NCBI GenBank assembly: GCA_002297365.1
Contig: DBKT01000002.1
Location: 62,001-126,000 of the forward strand
Length of the DNA: 64,000 bases
Direction of reading: 5' to 3'
DNA from: Caryophanales bacterium UBA743
GTDB taxonomy: Bacteria > Bacillota_I > Bacilli_A > RFN20 > CAG-826
The notes beneath the pieces are model-generated. The model searched no databases. It was not told the origin of the DNA and was given only the letters and a program-made list of their open reading frames with translations. Positions 17,342 through 26,637 of this stretch are shown piece after piece. How positions within the stretch are numbered: position 1 is the stretch's first letter; every line of letters begins with the position of its first letter. The translations under genes were made by a program, and so were the position numbers.

Positions 17342-20300
17342 TTAAGCAATGGTTACATCTGCCTCGCCATCCTCGCAAACGACATGGACAACATTTCCCT
17401 TTGATAAGCCTGTTTTGGCGTTGGTTAGGATTTCTTTGGCTTTAGCAAGAGTGCCTTTTTTCCAATTCAAAGTCGTCAAAGCCGTCCCGACGAAAGCGCC
17501 ATAAGAAGACCACGTGCTATCGATTTGGAGGTCTCCCCCTTCAATGGTAACCGTTGTGAGTTTAGAGCAATTCTTGAACGCTTTTCCCTCCAATGAGGTG
17601 ACATTTTCAGGAATCGTGACGCTCGTCAAGCCTGTCGCGCCCTCAAAAGTGCTTCTAAGAATTTCGGTATAAGCCGCATTGGTTGGAATATAGGCGGTCG
17701 TTAGGGAGGTGCAATTCAAGAAGGCGCTCGATCCAATAGCGGAGATCTTGCTCAAATCCAGATCTAAAGAGGTCAAGAGAGAGCAGCCGCTAAACACGTT
17801 GCTTTCTATATTCGTTACCCCGCTTAATCCCGTAACCGTCGTCAAAACTTTGTCCCCCTCGAAGAAAGACGATCCCAAAGTTGCGACACGATTATTCAAT
17901 TGAGCCGTTTTTAAGGAAGTGCAATTCTTCAGCAACGCAGAAGAATCGGCCCTATCAAAGGTAGCGTTGGCAGGAAGAACGAAGCTTTCAATACCGGTTC
18001 CTTGGAAGCCACAATAGCCAACCATCGTGATCTTCTCGGAAAGAGCGAACTCTTTTAAAGAAGAGCAACCATTGAACATGGAAGAGGCTATCACCGACAA
18101 TTCCGGAGAGAAACTGGCGCTTGTTAAAGAGGAACAGTTCTCAAAAGCGCTTGAACCGACGCTTATTACGCCGTTTCCGACGAAGCTAGTCAAACTCTTG
18201 GAATTCGCAAAAACATCATCACCCATCGTCGTGACGGTATTAGGCAAGGTGACGCTCTCCATCCCTGAGCCATAGAAAGCACGTTCTCCAATTTCCGTGA
18301 GACCTTCAGGGAAAATGACCTCTTTCAATGCCTCGCATTCATAGAACGTGCTATCTGGCAAGGAAGTCAGAGGGTTATGCAAGATGGCGCTATTCAAAGC
18401 AGAGCATCCACTAAACATATCCGTGCCGAATTTCGTAACGCTTGCTGGCACTTCGATGCTCTTTAAGGCCGTCATTTCTTCAAGCGCGCCATCCGCTAAA
18501 GTCGTTAAGGTAGAAGGCAGGGTTAAACTTGTTAGGCCGCCGTTCCCATCGAAGGCATCCGTTTCAATGGTCGTTAAAGCCGTTGGAAGGTTGATTTCTT
18601 TCAAAGAAGAGGTTCCGGCAAAGCAATCTTCCGGTATGGTCGTTATTTCATTGCTTAAAGTGACTTTTGATAATTTGCCGCATCTTTGGAAAAGAGCGTT
18701 CGGCAATACCTTCGCTTGGAAATCGGCCTCTTCAAGAAGAGAGAGTCCCGCGAAAGCGGAAGCGCCAACGACAGCATCCGCAGGAATGGTGATTTTCTTT
18801 ATTGCGGCCTTGCTTAAGCCATAGAAGGCTTTTTCGCCAACCTTCGTTAAGGTGTCGTTTAAAGAAAGGGAGGTTATATAAGAGTTGCCTTGGAATGCGG
18901 AAGCGCCCACCTCCTTTACCGTGCTAGGAAGCGTAAGGGAAGTGATTTTCGTCGAATAGAATGCATTGGCGCCAATCTTTTGGAGGCCCTCATTCAAAGT
19001 AAGGGAAGTAATCTTGACGTTCTTTAAGAAACCGTCCGCAATCTCCGTGACCGTCGAAGGGATGACGACATCCGTAATCTTTGGAGCGTTCTTGGTTCCG
19101 TTAAAATAAAGGGCTTTTGTGACGGCTTTGTTATAGATCATTTCCCCTACGATATGATAATCGGCATCCTCTGGGAAAGAGACAACGACTTTCTTTGAGT
19201 TTTTGAACATATCATCTCCAAAATACGTCATCGCTCTTCCTAAACGGACGTTTACGAGTTTGGTGCAGCTTGAAAAGGCTTCATCGCCAACGAAAGTAAC
19301 GGATTCAGGCAAGATGGCCTCGCTCAACTCCGAATAGTTGAAGGCTTTATAGCCGATATATTCCAAGACTGTGTTTTGACTCCAATCAAATTCACAGGCC
19401 TTTCTTGCTTTAAAGGCTTCGCCCTGGATGGTCTTAACGTCTTTGCCAATCACGATTTTCTTGATATATTTGCTGGAGTTGTAGCTCGATACGAAGGCGC
19501 GGTAACCAATCGTTTCCACACCGTCTTTAACCGTGAAGGTCTCTGTTTTTTCAAGGTCTGGCTCCCCTTCTTCGGTCTCCACGCACCATTCGGTTGGAAC
19601 GGAAACAAGGGTTTTCATATCCTTGGAATAGAGAATCCCATCGACCGCGGTGAAATATGGGTTTTTTTTCGAAACGGTCCATCTTTGAAGACTGGATAAA
19701 CTGGCGTTAAAATCCCCTTCATTGATATCTTTTAGTCCTGCGCCAATATGGACTTCGACCAAAAGCTCACAAGATTGGAATGGGGAGTCATCGTAGGAGT
19801 TTTCATCTTCACGGAAGGAGTTGCCTTTCGTGCCGATGATTTGAACGACGCTATCAGGAATGTCCAATTTGGTGATTTGCATGCTGTCGAAAGCGCTTGC
19901 GCAAATCCTCTTAATGCCTTCGTGAAGAATGAGGCTTGAGCAAGATTCCATGTCTTCGAAAGCACTCTCGCTAACGACTTCAAGGCTCCCTGGAACTTCC
20001 AAAGATGTAACGGACTTCATGCCCGCACAAGCTTCTTTTCCAATGGTTTTTAAACGGGTGCTCAAATGGATGGATTTAACTGCCTTCATGCCGTAGAAAG
20101 CCTCTTCTCCGATGTTTTCGACATGGTCACCCATGGATACAGAAACGGGGGTTGATTCGTATTCAAAGGCAGAAGCGGCAATATCAACGACAGGCTGATT
20201 GTTAATCATATCGGGGATGACCACCTCTTCTGGAATATCGATGCCATCATGGAAGCCTACGCAAGAGTAGCCCTTTCCCTCGACGGCGACAAAATCATAC

Positions 20301-20986
20301 GTCCCATCGGTTGCCTCATCGCTTCCTTCAACGTAATGGGCGAGGAAAGTAACATCTTTGGTAACGACGTATGTATCGATGGCTACTAGAGTTTTGCTTT
20401 CATCTCCTTCAACATACCATCCGTCAAAGAAATAAGAGATTCCATTCTCCGTTGGCCTTGCGGGATATTCCCCTTCATAGGTAACTCCCCGATTCTCCTT
20501 AACTGTCACTGAATATAGCGTGGTTCCATCATAATTTTTAAAAAGAACGGCGAAAGTAGACAGATCTTTGACAACAACCGTTAATTTAGCTGCGGCAACC
20601 GTTGCGTCATCGTTATAGGTGATTGTGATTTCCAAAGCATTGGTGATGTCTTCCTGAGAGAAGACCTTACCTTCTGGAACAGAAAGGGTATAGGAAGAGT
20701 CGCTTAGCGTGATGCCTTCATCCTCAACCCCATCGGTTGAAGTGACAAGTTTGACGACCATGCCAGTCAAATCAAGCGCCTCCCCTACTTTGAAAATCGT
20801 TTTGTTGGGGGCTTGGGTGATTTGAAGGGCTTTTGTAACCGTCGCTTCATGCGATTCTTCCGCTTTTGAAGTCTCTTCTGAAGAAGAAACTTCAGTTGTG
20901 TTTTCCTGACATGCGCTAGCTAAAGACATGAGAAGAAAAGAGCTGGCGAATAAGAGTAATGTTTTCTTTGTTTTGTTCTTTTGCAT
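17342..20986 (-). CDS. BspA-like leucine-rich repeat lipoprotein
   Basis: Surface lipoprotein: signal LLLFASSFLLMSLASAC with lipobox Cys, an Ig-like bacterial domain at about residues 55-140, one InlB-type repeat at 145-220 (FFDGWYVEG, VTFLAHY), then about 35 BspA-type LRR_5 units from about 250 to 1190 (repeating forms such as IGEEAFYGMKAVKSIHLS and LTSLTLPSTL). BspA-like repeats mediate adhesion to host or bacterial partners in other species. I place the start at the ATG at 20986 (about 1214 residues), because AAAGGAG precedes it at normal distance; a longer frame to 21013 would add nine residues before the signal and overlap the upstream stop. Third gene of the lipoprotein operon. Confidence 0.92.
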   Translation of the reverse strand: MQKNKTKKTLLLFASSFLLMSLASACQENTTEVSSSEETSKAEESHEATVTKALQITQAPNKTIFKVGEALDLTGMVVKLVTSTDGVEDEGITLSDSSYTLSVPEGKVFSQEDITNALEITITYNDDATVAAAKLTVVVKDLSTFAVLFKNYDGTTLYSVTVKENRGVTYEGEYPARPTENGISYFFDGWYVEGDESKTLVAIDTYVVTKDVTFLAHYVEGSDEATDGTYDFVAVEGKGYSCVGFHDGIDIPEEVVIPDMINNQPVVDIAASAFEYESTPVSVSMGDHVENIGEEAFYGMKAVKSIHLSTRLKTIGKEACAGMKSVTSLEVPGSLEVVSESAFEDMESCSSLILHEGIKRICASAFDSMQITKLDIPDSVVQIIGTKGNSFREDENSYDDSPFQSCELLVEVHIGAGLKDINEGDFNASLSSLQRWTVSKKNPYFTAVDGILYSKDMKTLVSVPTEWCVETEEGEPDLEKTETFTVKDGVETIGYRAFVSSYNSSKYIKKIVIGKDVKTIQGEAFKARKACEFDWSQNTVLEYIGYKAFNYSELSEAILPESVTFVGDEAFSSCTKLVNVRLGRAMTYFGDDMFKNSKKVVVSFPEDADYHIVGEMIYNKAVTKALYFNGTKNAPKITDVVIPSTVTEIADGFLKNVKITSLTLNEGLQKIGANAFYSTKITSLTLPSTVKEVGASAFQGNSYITSLSLNDTLTKVGEKAFYGLSKAAIKKITIPADAVVGASAFAGLSLLEEADFQAKVLPNALFQRCGKLSKVTLSNEITTIPEDCFAGTSSLKEINLPTALTTIETDAFDGNGGLTSLTLPSTLTTLADGALEEMTALKSIEVPASVTKFGTDMFSGCSALNSAILHNPLTSLPDSTFYECEALKEVIFPEGLTEIGERAFYGSGMESVTLPNTVTTMGDDVFANSKSLTSFVGNGVISVGSSAFENCSSLTSASFSPELSVIASSMFNGCSSLKEFALSEKITMVGYCGFQGTGIESFVLPANATFDRADSSALLKNCTSLKTAQLNNRVATLGSSFFEGDKVLTTVTGLSGVTNIESNVFSGCSLLTSLDLDLSKISAIGSSAFLNCTSLTTAYIPTNAAYTEILRSTFEGATGLTSVTIPENVTSLEGKAFKNCSKLTTVTIEGGDLQIDSTWSSYGAFVGTALTTLNWKKGTLAKAKEILTNAKTGLSKGNVVHVVCEDGEADVTIA

Positions 20987-20999
20987 AACTTGGTCTCCT

Positions 21000-22799
21000 T
21001 TATTTAGCGGCAACCGGAGAAGAAATCACGGTCGCGTTTATCTTAGTAATCTCGAATTGGATGTGATAAATGTAGTATTCCTCCGTGGAAAGGTTCACCA
21101 AACGGGTATAGATATCCCCGGAGATATCGTCCGTTAGTTTCTTTCCAAGGTTGATTTTCATCATGCTGTAAGCAGCATAATAGGCGAATGCGCCATTGTC
21201 TTGGAAATATTTATAGGCGGATAGACCTCCTGCCATATAACGGATGGTGTTTTTTCCAATCGTATCGTTAAAGCCAGAGAGGAAATACGTGTCCTCTCCC
21301 AAATCCTCAACCGCGGAATATTTCCAGGAAAGATTCGGGAAAGCGTTTCTTGGAAGATAATAGGAGAAAGTCTCTCCTTTTTGCCAATCGTCTATCATAT
21401 AGCCGGAGGTGGGATCGCGTTCTAAGACTTCTTTTTTCGTGTATTTCCCCTCCTCGTCTAAGACATAGCGGTTGACAACTTGGGAGCCGCTTGATGTGGA
21501 GTTTTCAAGAAGAACGTTATCTTCTTCCCCTCCATCAATGGCGCTCATCCAAGTGGAATGGAAATAATCGTCGTTCCATTCAATGCTGGCATGGATTTCT
21601 GGCAAGGAATCTTTGAAATATTCAGGAACTTCAATCGGATTGCCATCCAAATCCTCATAGACTCCTTTGAAAGAGGAAGTATATCCCTTAATGCCGTCTA
21701 AACGAGCGGTTAAGACATCATTATTGGCATAATTCATGGCCACATCCGAATTGATCCAGTTTTCTACCGCCTCAATTTTCGTCGTCCCGATATCGCTCAA
21801 AACGTAAGGCCCCTCCAGGAAAGCGTATCCGGAGGTGCTGGCGGAAATGCCATAGAAACAGAGTTTCTCATCCACGAACTTGGGAACGATAGCAATGGTG
21901 TAATAGGTTTTTTCATTGACTTTATGCTTATAGGACATGCCAAGGTTAGTCAAAGCGGCGTTGAAAAGATTTTCCGTCGCGGTTTCATAAGCCAAACAAT
22001 AGGAGGAATCTTCTCCAAGAAGTTCGCCAGCAATCGCGAAATAACGCATCGTATCCGCGGTGAAATAGGAACCTAGATTGCCATATGTCTCTTTGAAAGT
22101 TGTCTCGGAAATTGCTATTTTATCGGCATTTGGCATCACGTGGAAAGAAGATTGATATTTCTCTTCCACCCCATTGATTTGGTAATAATAGCCAAGACGC
22201 GTCCCTTGATGAATGGCAATGCCATAATAATCGTTAGGGAGAAAAACATACTTATCATTGTGATAGAGAGCAGGGACTCCCTCTTTGCTAACGGGTTCGT
22301 AGTTTTCGTTCATCTCATAGGCTTTGTTGACGGTGTAATTAGTAAGCTGAAGCTTGGCGATTTTGGCAGTCAGATCTTTTAAAGCCAAATTCTCCGTGAT
22401 ATCGAAATAGCCGTATTCGCTTTCGTCATCGTAGTCAATGCGGAAATTCACACGCCCGCTTCTTAGGCAAAGAAGCTTGGTGGAAGCGAACACGGAAGGC
22501 GCCTCAGAGGAAACTTCGCTAACTAATGAAGCGTGAGCGTTATCCACTAAGATGGTATAAGTCCATTTCTTGGAGGAATCCCCGTTTTCTATGTGGACAT
22601 AATCCGAGAGGTCGATGGTTTTTCCTTGTTCCACTTCAGGGATTTCATCCACAATGATTTTTGCGCTATCTGGGGTAAGGGCACTCTCAGAAGAAGGGAT
22701 AGAATCCTCCGCGCTTGAAGCAACTGGCGCCTTATTCTCTCCGCAAGCTCCTAAAAGGAGGGAAGAAGATAAGAGCAACAAGAGATTTTGTTTTTTCAT
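21000..22799 (-). CDS. Lipoprotein of unknown function (599 aa)
   Basis: Lipoprotein signal MKKQNLLLLLSSSLLLGAC with lipobox Cys, then a Ser/Glu-rich linker. The mature part begins with an Ig-like strand set (residues 50-130: IDLSDYVHIEN, SGRVNFRIDYDDE, the layout of a BIG_2-like domain) followed by about 450 residues of unrecognised alpha/beta sequence rich in Tyr and Asn. It has the same overall plan (signal, linker, Ig-like domain, unknown body of 450-500 residues) as the gene immediately upstream, so the two are probably distant paralogues. 14-base gap upstream and 13-base gap downstream place it inside the operon. Confidence 0.82.
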   Translation of the reverse strand: MKKQNLLLLLSSSLLLGACGENKAPVASSAEDSIPSSESALTPDSAKIIVDEIPEVEQGKTIDLSDYVHIENGDSSKKWTYTILVDNAHASLVSEVSSEAPSVFASTKLLCLRSGRVNFRIDYDDESEYGYFDITENLALKDLTAKIAKLQLTNYTVNKAYEMNENYEPVSKEGVPALYHNDKYVFLPNDYYGIAIHQGTRLGYYYQINGVEEKYQSSFHVMPNADKIAISETTFKETYGNLGSYFTADTMRYFAIAGELLGEDSSYCLAYETATENLFNAALTNLGMSYKHKVNEKTYYTIAIVPKFVDEKLCFYGISASTSGYAFLEGPYVLSDIGTTKIEAVENWINSDVAMNYANNDVLTARLDGIKGYTSSFKGVYEDLDGNPIEVPEYFKDSLPEIHASIEWNDDYFHSTWMSAIDGGEEDNVLLENSTSSGSQVVNRYVLDEEGKYTKKEVLERDPTSGYMIDDWQKGETFSYYLPRNAFPNLSWKYSAVEDLGEDTYFLSGFNDTIGKNTIRYMAGGLSAYKYFQDNGAFAYYAAYSMMKINLGKKLTDDISGDIYTRLVNLSTEEYYIYHIQFEITKINATVISSPVAAK

Positions 22800-22813
22800 T
22801 TTTCTTTTTCTCC

Positions 22814-24715
22814 TTATAAGGTTTCCGGCACAGACAGAGTGCTGATAATAGGGTCAAGGGAGGAGGTGCCGATATTGCTATATTGGCAATCCATCACCCA
22901 GGTATAGTCTTGGTCAAAGGAAGGGAAGTTCTCTTTTGGAAGCGTGACGGACACTTTGATATTCATTCCCGTAAGTGTCGTCCTTTCTTCATCCGAATAG
23001 GTGAAAGACCAGCTCATTTTTCCGTAATTTGGCAAAAGATAAGACATGAACGGATTGCTATATTGGGTGATATCCGAATGATAGCACATGCCAATCACGG
23101 ATGTGATTAAGCTTGTTCCGGCGGAAGTCTGAGCCGTAAAGAGATAGGTATTGGTTTCTTCATCGTAAGTAGGATATGCGTTAGAAACCAAAGAAGAAGA
23201 AATGCTTAAGCCAATGACATGGCGTTGCATGAAGGCGTAGCTCCACCAATTTGGGTATCTTTTTGCTTCGCCATTGGATGAGGTTTTCTCTAAGGTTTCT
23301 TTTTCTACCTTAAAGACCCCGCTCCCTTCGGAGGTTTCATAATAGTTATAGGTGGTATCATTCGTGCTCCAAAGGCCGCCTTGGCGGTATCCGCTGGCTT
23401 CCGATCCTCCAAAACGAGCGCCGAAATAGGCTTCTTTGGTAATGACTTTCTTCCCGGCATAGCGCGTTAAGTTCGGAAGAACTCCGCTTGCCCCCGTGAC
23501 CGAAACGCCATTTTTGAAGACGTTCATATATGGGCTTCTGGAGGTTAGTTTCTTTCCGTCCGCGCCGATATAAGAAAGTTGGGCATCCAACGAATAATTT
23601 AGAAGATTGCTCATATATTTGATAGAAGAAATAATCTGGGTGACGTCCGCTGGAGTTGGCGCCTTATAAGCAAGAACGTAGTCTTCCACGGCTTTGACTT
23701 TGGTCGAATTGACATCCGTTAAGGTGAATTCATAGAAACAAGAGAGACCCGTGTTAGAAGAATCCACCAAAACGGGGAGAAAAGAGATCTCGTCATTTTG
23801 ATAACTGGCTAAAATCAGGTAAGGAGAATAATCCCCGTAGCTAGAAGACATTAAAAATAAGGATTTGAAGATTCTCTTCGTCAAAGAGGAAGAGGCGATA
23901 AAAGCGTATTTGAAGCGCTTGAATTGGGCGTTTTTCGCAAAAAGGACGCTATATTGCCAATAAGATGAATCCGCAAGCGTATCCAAAGACAAGAACGTGC
24001 CATTATAGTCTGCTTTATCCCCTGCCGGCGACATATTGACAGCAAGGTTCGAGTCTTCCGCATCCACGTTATCTAAAGTGAAAGAATAGATGTTGTCGTC
24101 CTTTTTGGAAAGAAGATATCCTTGTTTAGAAGAATCCCCATAGATATAGTTATCCGAACGATAGACACGCTGAATGATTTGTTTGTTGCCGTCTTCATCG
24201 TATTTGCTTTGAACGGCCGTGTAGTTGTTTTTCGTGTTTGCTAAAGCGTTCATCAAGTCTTGGCATTCTTTGTTTTCCTCTACCTCAAGGGTAATGGTTT
24301 TATACACTCCGTTGGCAAGAAGGTTTAAAACAACCGTGCCAGGTCTAGCAAGAACGAGTTTGAGGCTATCCCCATCCCCTCCATCAAGATATCCGACATA
24401 GGGATCGTCGCTTCCTTTTACAACATAGGCTTGGAAGGAAGTCGCATTTTGGTCTTCGTTTTTTCCAGGAACGACCGCAAAGAATTCGTCCAGTTGGATA
24501 GAAGACCCTCTTTTGAGAGCAGGAAGGGCTCTCTTTTGATAAATGATGCTTTTCTCCTGTGCTTCAGGACGCGTATAAGTTTCTTTCGATTCTGAGGAAG
24601 TGACGGAAGAGCCTTCTTCACTAGCGATTGAGTTGGAAGAACTCACCACATCATTCCCACAAGAAGCAAGCAAGCTTAAAGCGCTAATGGACAGGATTAA
24701 GAGACTTTTTTTCAT
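22814..24715 (-). CDS. Lipoprotein of unknown function, first gene of operon (633 aa)
   Basis: Lipoprotein signal MKKSLLILSISALSLLASC with lipobox Cys and a Ser/Glu linker. Residues 60-150 resemble an Ig-like domain (GSSIQLDEFFAV, ARPGTVVLNLLANGVYKTIT) and the remaining 480 residues are unrecognised. Its plan matches the next gene downstream. The ATG at 24715 has no Shine-Dalgarno; instead a strong ribosome site lies 64-71 bases upstream and drives a short ORF overlapping this start in another frame, so translation may depend on coupling. A sigma-A promoter is at 24796-24823. Confidence 0.82.
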   Translation of the reverse strand: MKKSLLILSISALSLLASCGNDVVSSSNSIASEEGSSVTSSESKETYTRPEAQEKSIIYQKRALPALKRGSSIQLDEFFAVVPGKNEDQNATSFQAYVVKGSDDPYVGYLDGGDGDSLKLVLARPGTVVLNLLANGVYKTITLEVEENKECQDLMNALANTKNNYTAVQSKYDEDGNKQIIQRVYRSDNYIYGDSSKQGYLLSKKDDNIYSFTLDNVDAEDSNLAVNMSPAGDKADYNGTFLSLDTLADSSYWQYSVLFAKNAQFKRFKYAFIASSSLTKRIFKSLFLMSSSYGDYSPYLILASYQNDEISFLPVLVDSSNTGLSCFYEFTLTDVNSTKVKAVEDYVLAYKAPTPADVTQIISSIKYMSNLLNYSLDAQLSYIGADGKKLTSRSPYMNVFKNGVSVTGASGVLPNLTRYAGKKVITKEAYFGARFGGSEASGYRQGGLWSTNDTTYNYYETSEGSGVFKVEKETLEKTSSNGEAKRYPNWWSYAFMQRHVIGLSISSSLVSNAYPTYDEETNTYLFTAQTSAGTSLITSVIGMCYHSDITQYSNPFMSYLLPNYGKMSWSFTYSDEERTTLTGMNIKVSVTLPKENFPSFDQDYTWVMDCQYSNIGTSSLDPIISTLSVPETL

Positions 24716-24773
24716 AAAGAATATTGGTTTTCTTAAGAGAAATTGCTGAAGAATTATCCCTTAGAAAATGCAT
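24684..24773 (-). CDS. Upstream ORF overlapping the lipoprotein operon start (29 aa)
   Basis: AAAGGAGA (24779-24786) is six bases before an ATG at 24773. The ORF (MHFLRDNSSAISLKK...) ends with TAG at 24684-24686, 30 bases inside the first lipoprotein gene in a different frame. As the lipoprotein ATG lacks its own ribosome site, this ORF probably couples or regulates its translation. No homologue is recognised. Confidence 0.5.
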   Translation of the reverse strand: MHFLRDNSSAISLKKTNILYEKKSLNPVH

Positions 24774-24795
24774 TTTTTTCTCCTTTCATGCGGAT

Positions 24796-24823
24796 AAATT
24801 ATTCCAGTTTCTTAAAGTGTCAA
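24796..24823 (-). promoter_or_regulatory. Promoter of the four-lipoprotein operon
   Basis: A perfect TTGACA (24818-24823, minus strand), a 16-base spacer and TAATTT (24796-24801), ahead of the AAAGGAGA site of the upstream ORF. Confidence 0.6.
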
Positions 24824-24864
24824 TTGTTTTTTACAAAACTCACTTATTAATTTTTTGTTTCGAT

Positions 24865-24905
24865 AGGAGGTGACGTTTATGGTTTGCATACGAACTAAAA
24901 ATTGA
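24865..24905 (+). other. Consensus Shine-Dalgarno with an 8-codon ORF
   Basis: AGGAGGTGA (24865-24873) matches the 16S 3' end fully and is followed five bases later by ATG at 24879, but the frame stops after eight codons (MVCIRTKN). The same frame continues past the stop to the ATG at 24939. This could be the decayed start of a lost gene or a leader peptide; the rest of the 24906-25480 spacer holds only the antitoxin remnant below. Confidence 0.3.
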
Positions 24906-24962
24906 GCCATTCCATCGGAAAAGAAAAGAACATATGAGATGAAGGTGCTCATAGATGGCGCA

Positions 24963-25258
24963 TTAAAAAGATTCATTATTTATCATCATTTTCAAAAAGA
25001 GACTTGGAATTTTAAAAGGCTTTGGATTTATGTGCCCATCTTCGATTTCATCCGCTTCTTGAATCGCTTTCTCCACTTTGGAATTAAGCTTTTGCGATTT
25101 GACGACAAAAGGAATTCGCCCTTCAGGAAGAGCGGCTTTAACAAACATATTAAGAGCGACGCCAGCAGCTTAACCTACCCAAGAATAAAAATCCTCAAAT
25201 GCTTTTTGCCATTAGAATTAGCTCTTGTAGTTAACGTTCGTTTCCTATTGTTCCCTTT
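24963..25258 (-). pseudogene. Decayed RelB/DinJ-family antitoxin
   Basis: The intact C-terminal part reads GVALNMFVKAALPEGRIPF then VVKSQKLNSKVEKAIQEA, the ribbon-helix-helix and tail pattern of RelB/DinJ antitoxins. Going upstream in the same frame, KAFEDFYSWVG is followed by an in-frame TAA at 25170-25172, and the expected N-terminal strand (RTLTTRANSNGKK) continues in another frame up to about 25258. So at least one nonsense and one frameshift lesion separate the parts. No partner toxin follows before the lipoprotein promoter. Decay is seen directly; the family call rests on motif resemblance. Confidence 0.55.
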
Positions 25259-25480
25259 TTGAATGCATTATTTATCATTTGGTCTTAGATTGTATTCAAA
25301 AAACACACCAAACATTGAATTGCACTCAGTATTACTCCATAAGGAAGTAATCCAAAATAAGATTCCTTCATATTTCTTTTTTTCTTATTTGTTTAGAAAC
25401 ACAAATATTCAAAAGAAGAAAGAAGGGTTTTCTAATGTGTTGATAGCCGTTCTTGGCAAATGAGTAAAAACGAACGATTG

Positions 25481-26605
25481 TTAGATGATTCCTTTTTTAA
25501 AACTTTCAAAACGTTTGATATCGTGCTCGGAGACGGAAGACCTTAACTCATGAAGAATTTCGTTAACTTCTTCTTTATCGATTGCCTCAAATTCCCCTGA
25601 TTTGATCGCTCTTCGATAAGCTAATTGTTTTATTTTATGGCAGGAAGAGACGATATCTGCACCACTATATCCGTTTAGTTTGTCGGCCAAGTATCTCGAG
25701 TCGAAGTCTTTTAATTGGACGTTTCTGAATTCTTTTTCGATTAAAAAAGTTCTTGCGTCAAAATCAGGAAGGCCAACATAAATGAGGGTATCGAATCTCC
25801 CACCACGCAGCATAGCAGAATCGATTGCCCAAGGCCTATTTGTGGCAGCGATAAGCAAAAGCATTTCACAATCTTTTGGTTTCTTAAACCCATCAACTTT
25901 CGTGAGGAAGGTCGCGACAAAACGGGACATTTCCGCATCTGTTGACCCATTGTCATTCTCTCTTTTTGAGGCAATGGAATCAAACTCGTCGAAAAAGATG
26001 ATGGCTTTTTTGTTTTTCTCGGCCTCTTCGAATAAAATATCGATTTGTTTCGAGCTTTCGCCCATATATTTTGAAATTAAATCTTGGCAATTGATGGAAT
26101 AAAACTGGGCATCGATTTCTCCAGCAATAGCCCTAGCAATAAAGGTTTTGCCCGTGCCCGGAGGACCATATAAAAGGATTTTTGCTCCCGGCTTAATGTT
26201 ATAGGATTTTGCCAATTCTGGATTTTTCAAAGGTTCAATGACGTTATAGAGAATTTCTTCTTTTACATCGATAAGGCCTGCAACATCCTTGAATGTTATT
26301 TTGTTTTCTTCCGTTGTTTTTTCCGCAAGAAAAGTTTTATCTTCCTCATCGCGTTCAGAAGGAACGTTGCTTATCACGTTTTTGCCAAAATCATTTTTTA
26401 AAAATTTCAAGATTTTATCGGCTAAAGCATGAAATTCCATTTTCACATCATAAGATGCGCTTTGAAGGGAGATTTCATTTGCTAATGATGCCGCTTTGAT
26501 AAATAACTCTCTAGAAGAATCAAAATCATTGGCAGCATAAGCCTCTTTCGCTTGCTGATAATAGCTCTTGAACGCTTCGATTTTAGGGGCGTTTGAGTTC
26601 GTCAT
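25481..26605 (-). CDS. Vps4-like AAA ATPase with N-terminal MIT-like domain
   Basis: Residues 7-72 form a three-helix segment with the pattern of a MIT domain (AFKSYYQQAKEAYAANDF, then ELFIKAASLANEI, then ALADKILKFLKN), the module by which eukaryotic and archaeal Vps4 binds ESCRT-III tails. After a linker the AAA core has Walker A GPPGTGKT (147-154), pore loop SKYMGES (178-184; Vps4 has SKWLGES), Walker B IIFFDE (202-207), sensor NRPWAIDSA (256-264) and arginine finger GGRFD (R270). The C-terminus is short. It is the last gene of the operon, 32 bases after an ESCRT-III-like gene, its probable filament substrate. It could also be read as a generic FtsH/CDC48-like AAA, but the MIT-like N-terminus and the neighbour favour a Vps4 role. 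Confidence 0.85.
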   Translation of the reverse strand: MTNSNAPKIEAFKSYYQQAKEAYAANDFDSSRELFIKAASLANEISLQSASYDVKMEFHALADKILKFLKNDFGKNVISNVPSERDEEDKTFLAEKTTEENKITFKDVAGLIDVKEEILYNVIEPLKNPELAKSYNIKPGAKILLYGPPGTGKTFIARAIAGEIDAQFYSINCQDLISKYMGESSKQIDILFEEAEKNKKAIIFFDEFDSIASKRENDNGSTDAEMSRFVATFLTKVDGFKKPKDCEMLLLIAATNRPWAIDSAMLRGGRFDTLIYVGLPDFDARTFLIEKEFRNVQLKDFDSRYLADKLNGYSGADIVSSCHKIKQLAYRRAIKSGEFEAIDKEEVNEILHELRSSVSEHDIKRFESFKKGII

Positions 26606-26637
26606 TGTTATTTTAAATCCCGATATCCTAGGGTGCC

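Noticed and set aside
19662..19669. Run of eight T in the leucine-rich repeat gene as a possible phase-variation tract
   Set aside because: It encodes Lys-Lys-Asn in an unbroken frame and lies deep in the gene; A8 runs are expected in AT-rich coding DNA.
25263..25463. 66-codon plus-strand ORF
   Set aside because: Low-complexity composition, no ribosome site and no recognisable motif.
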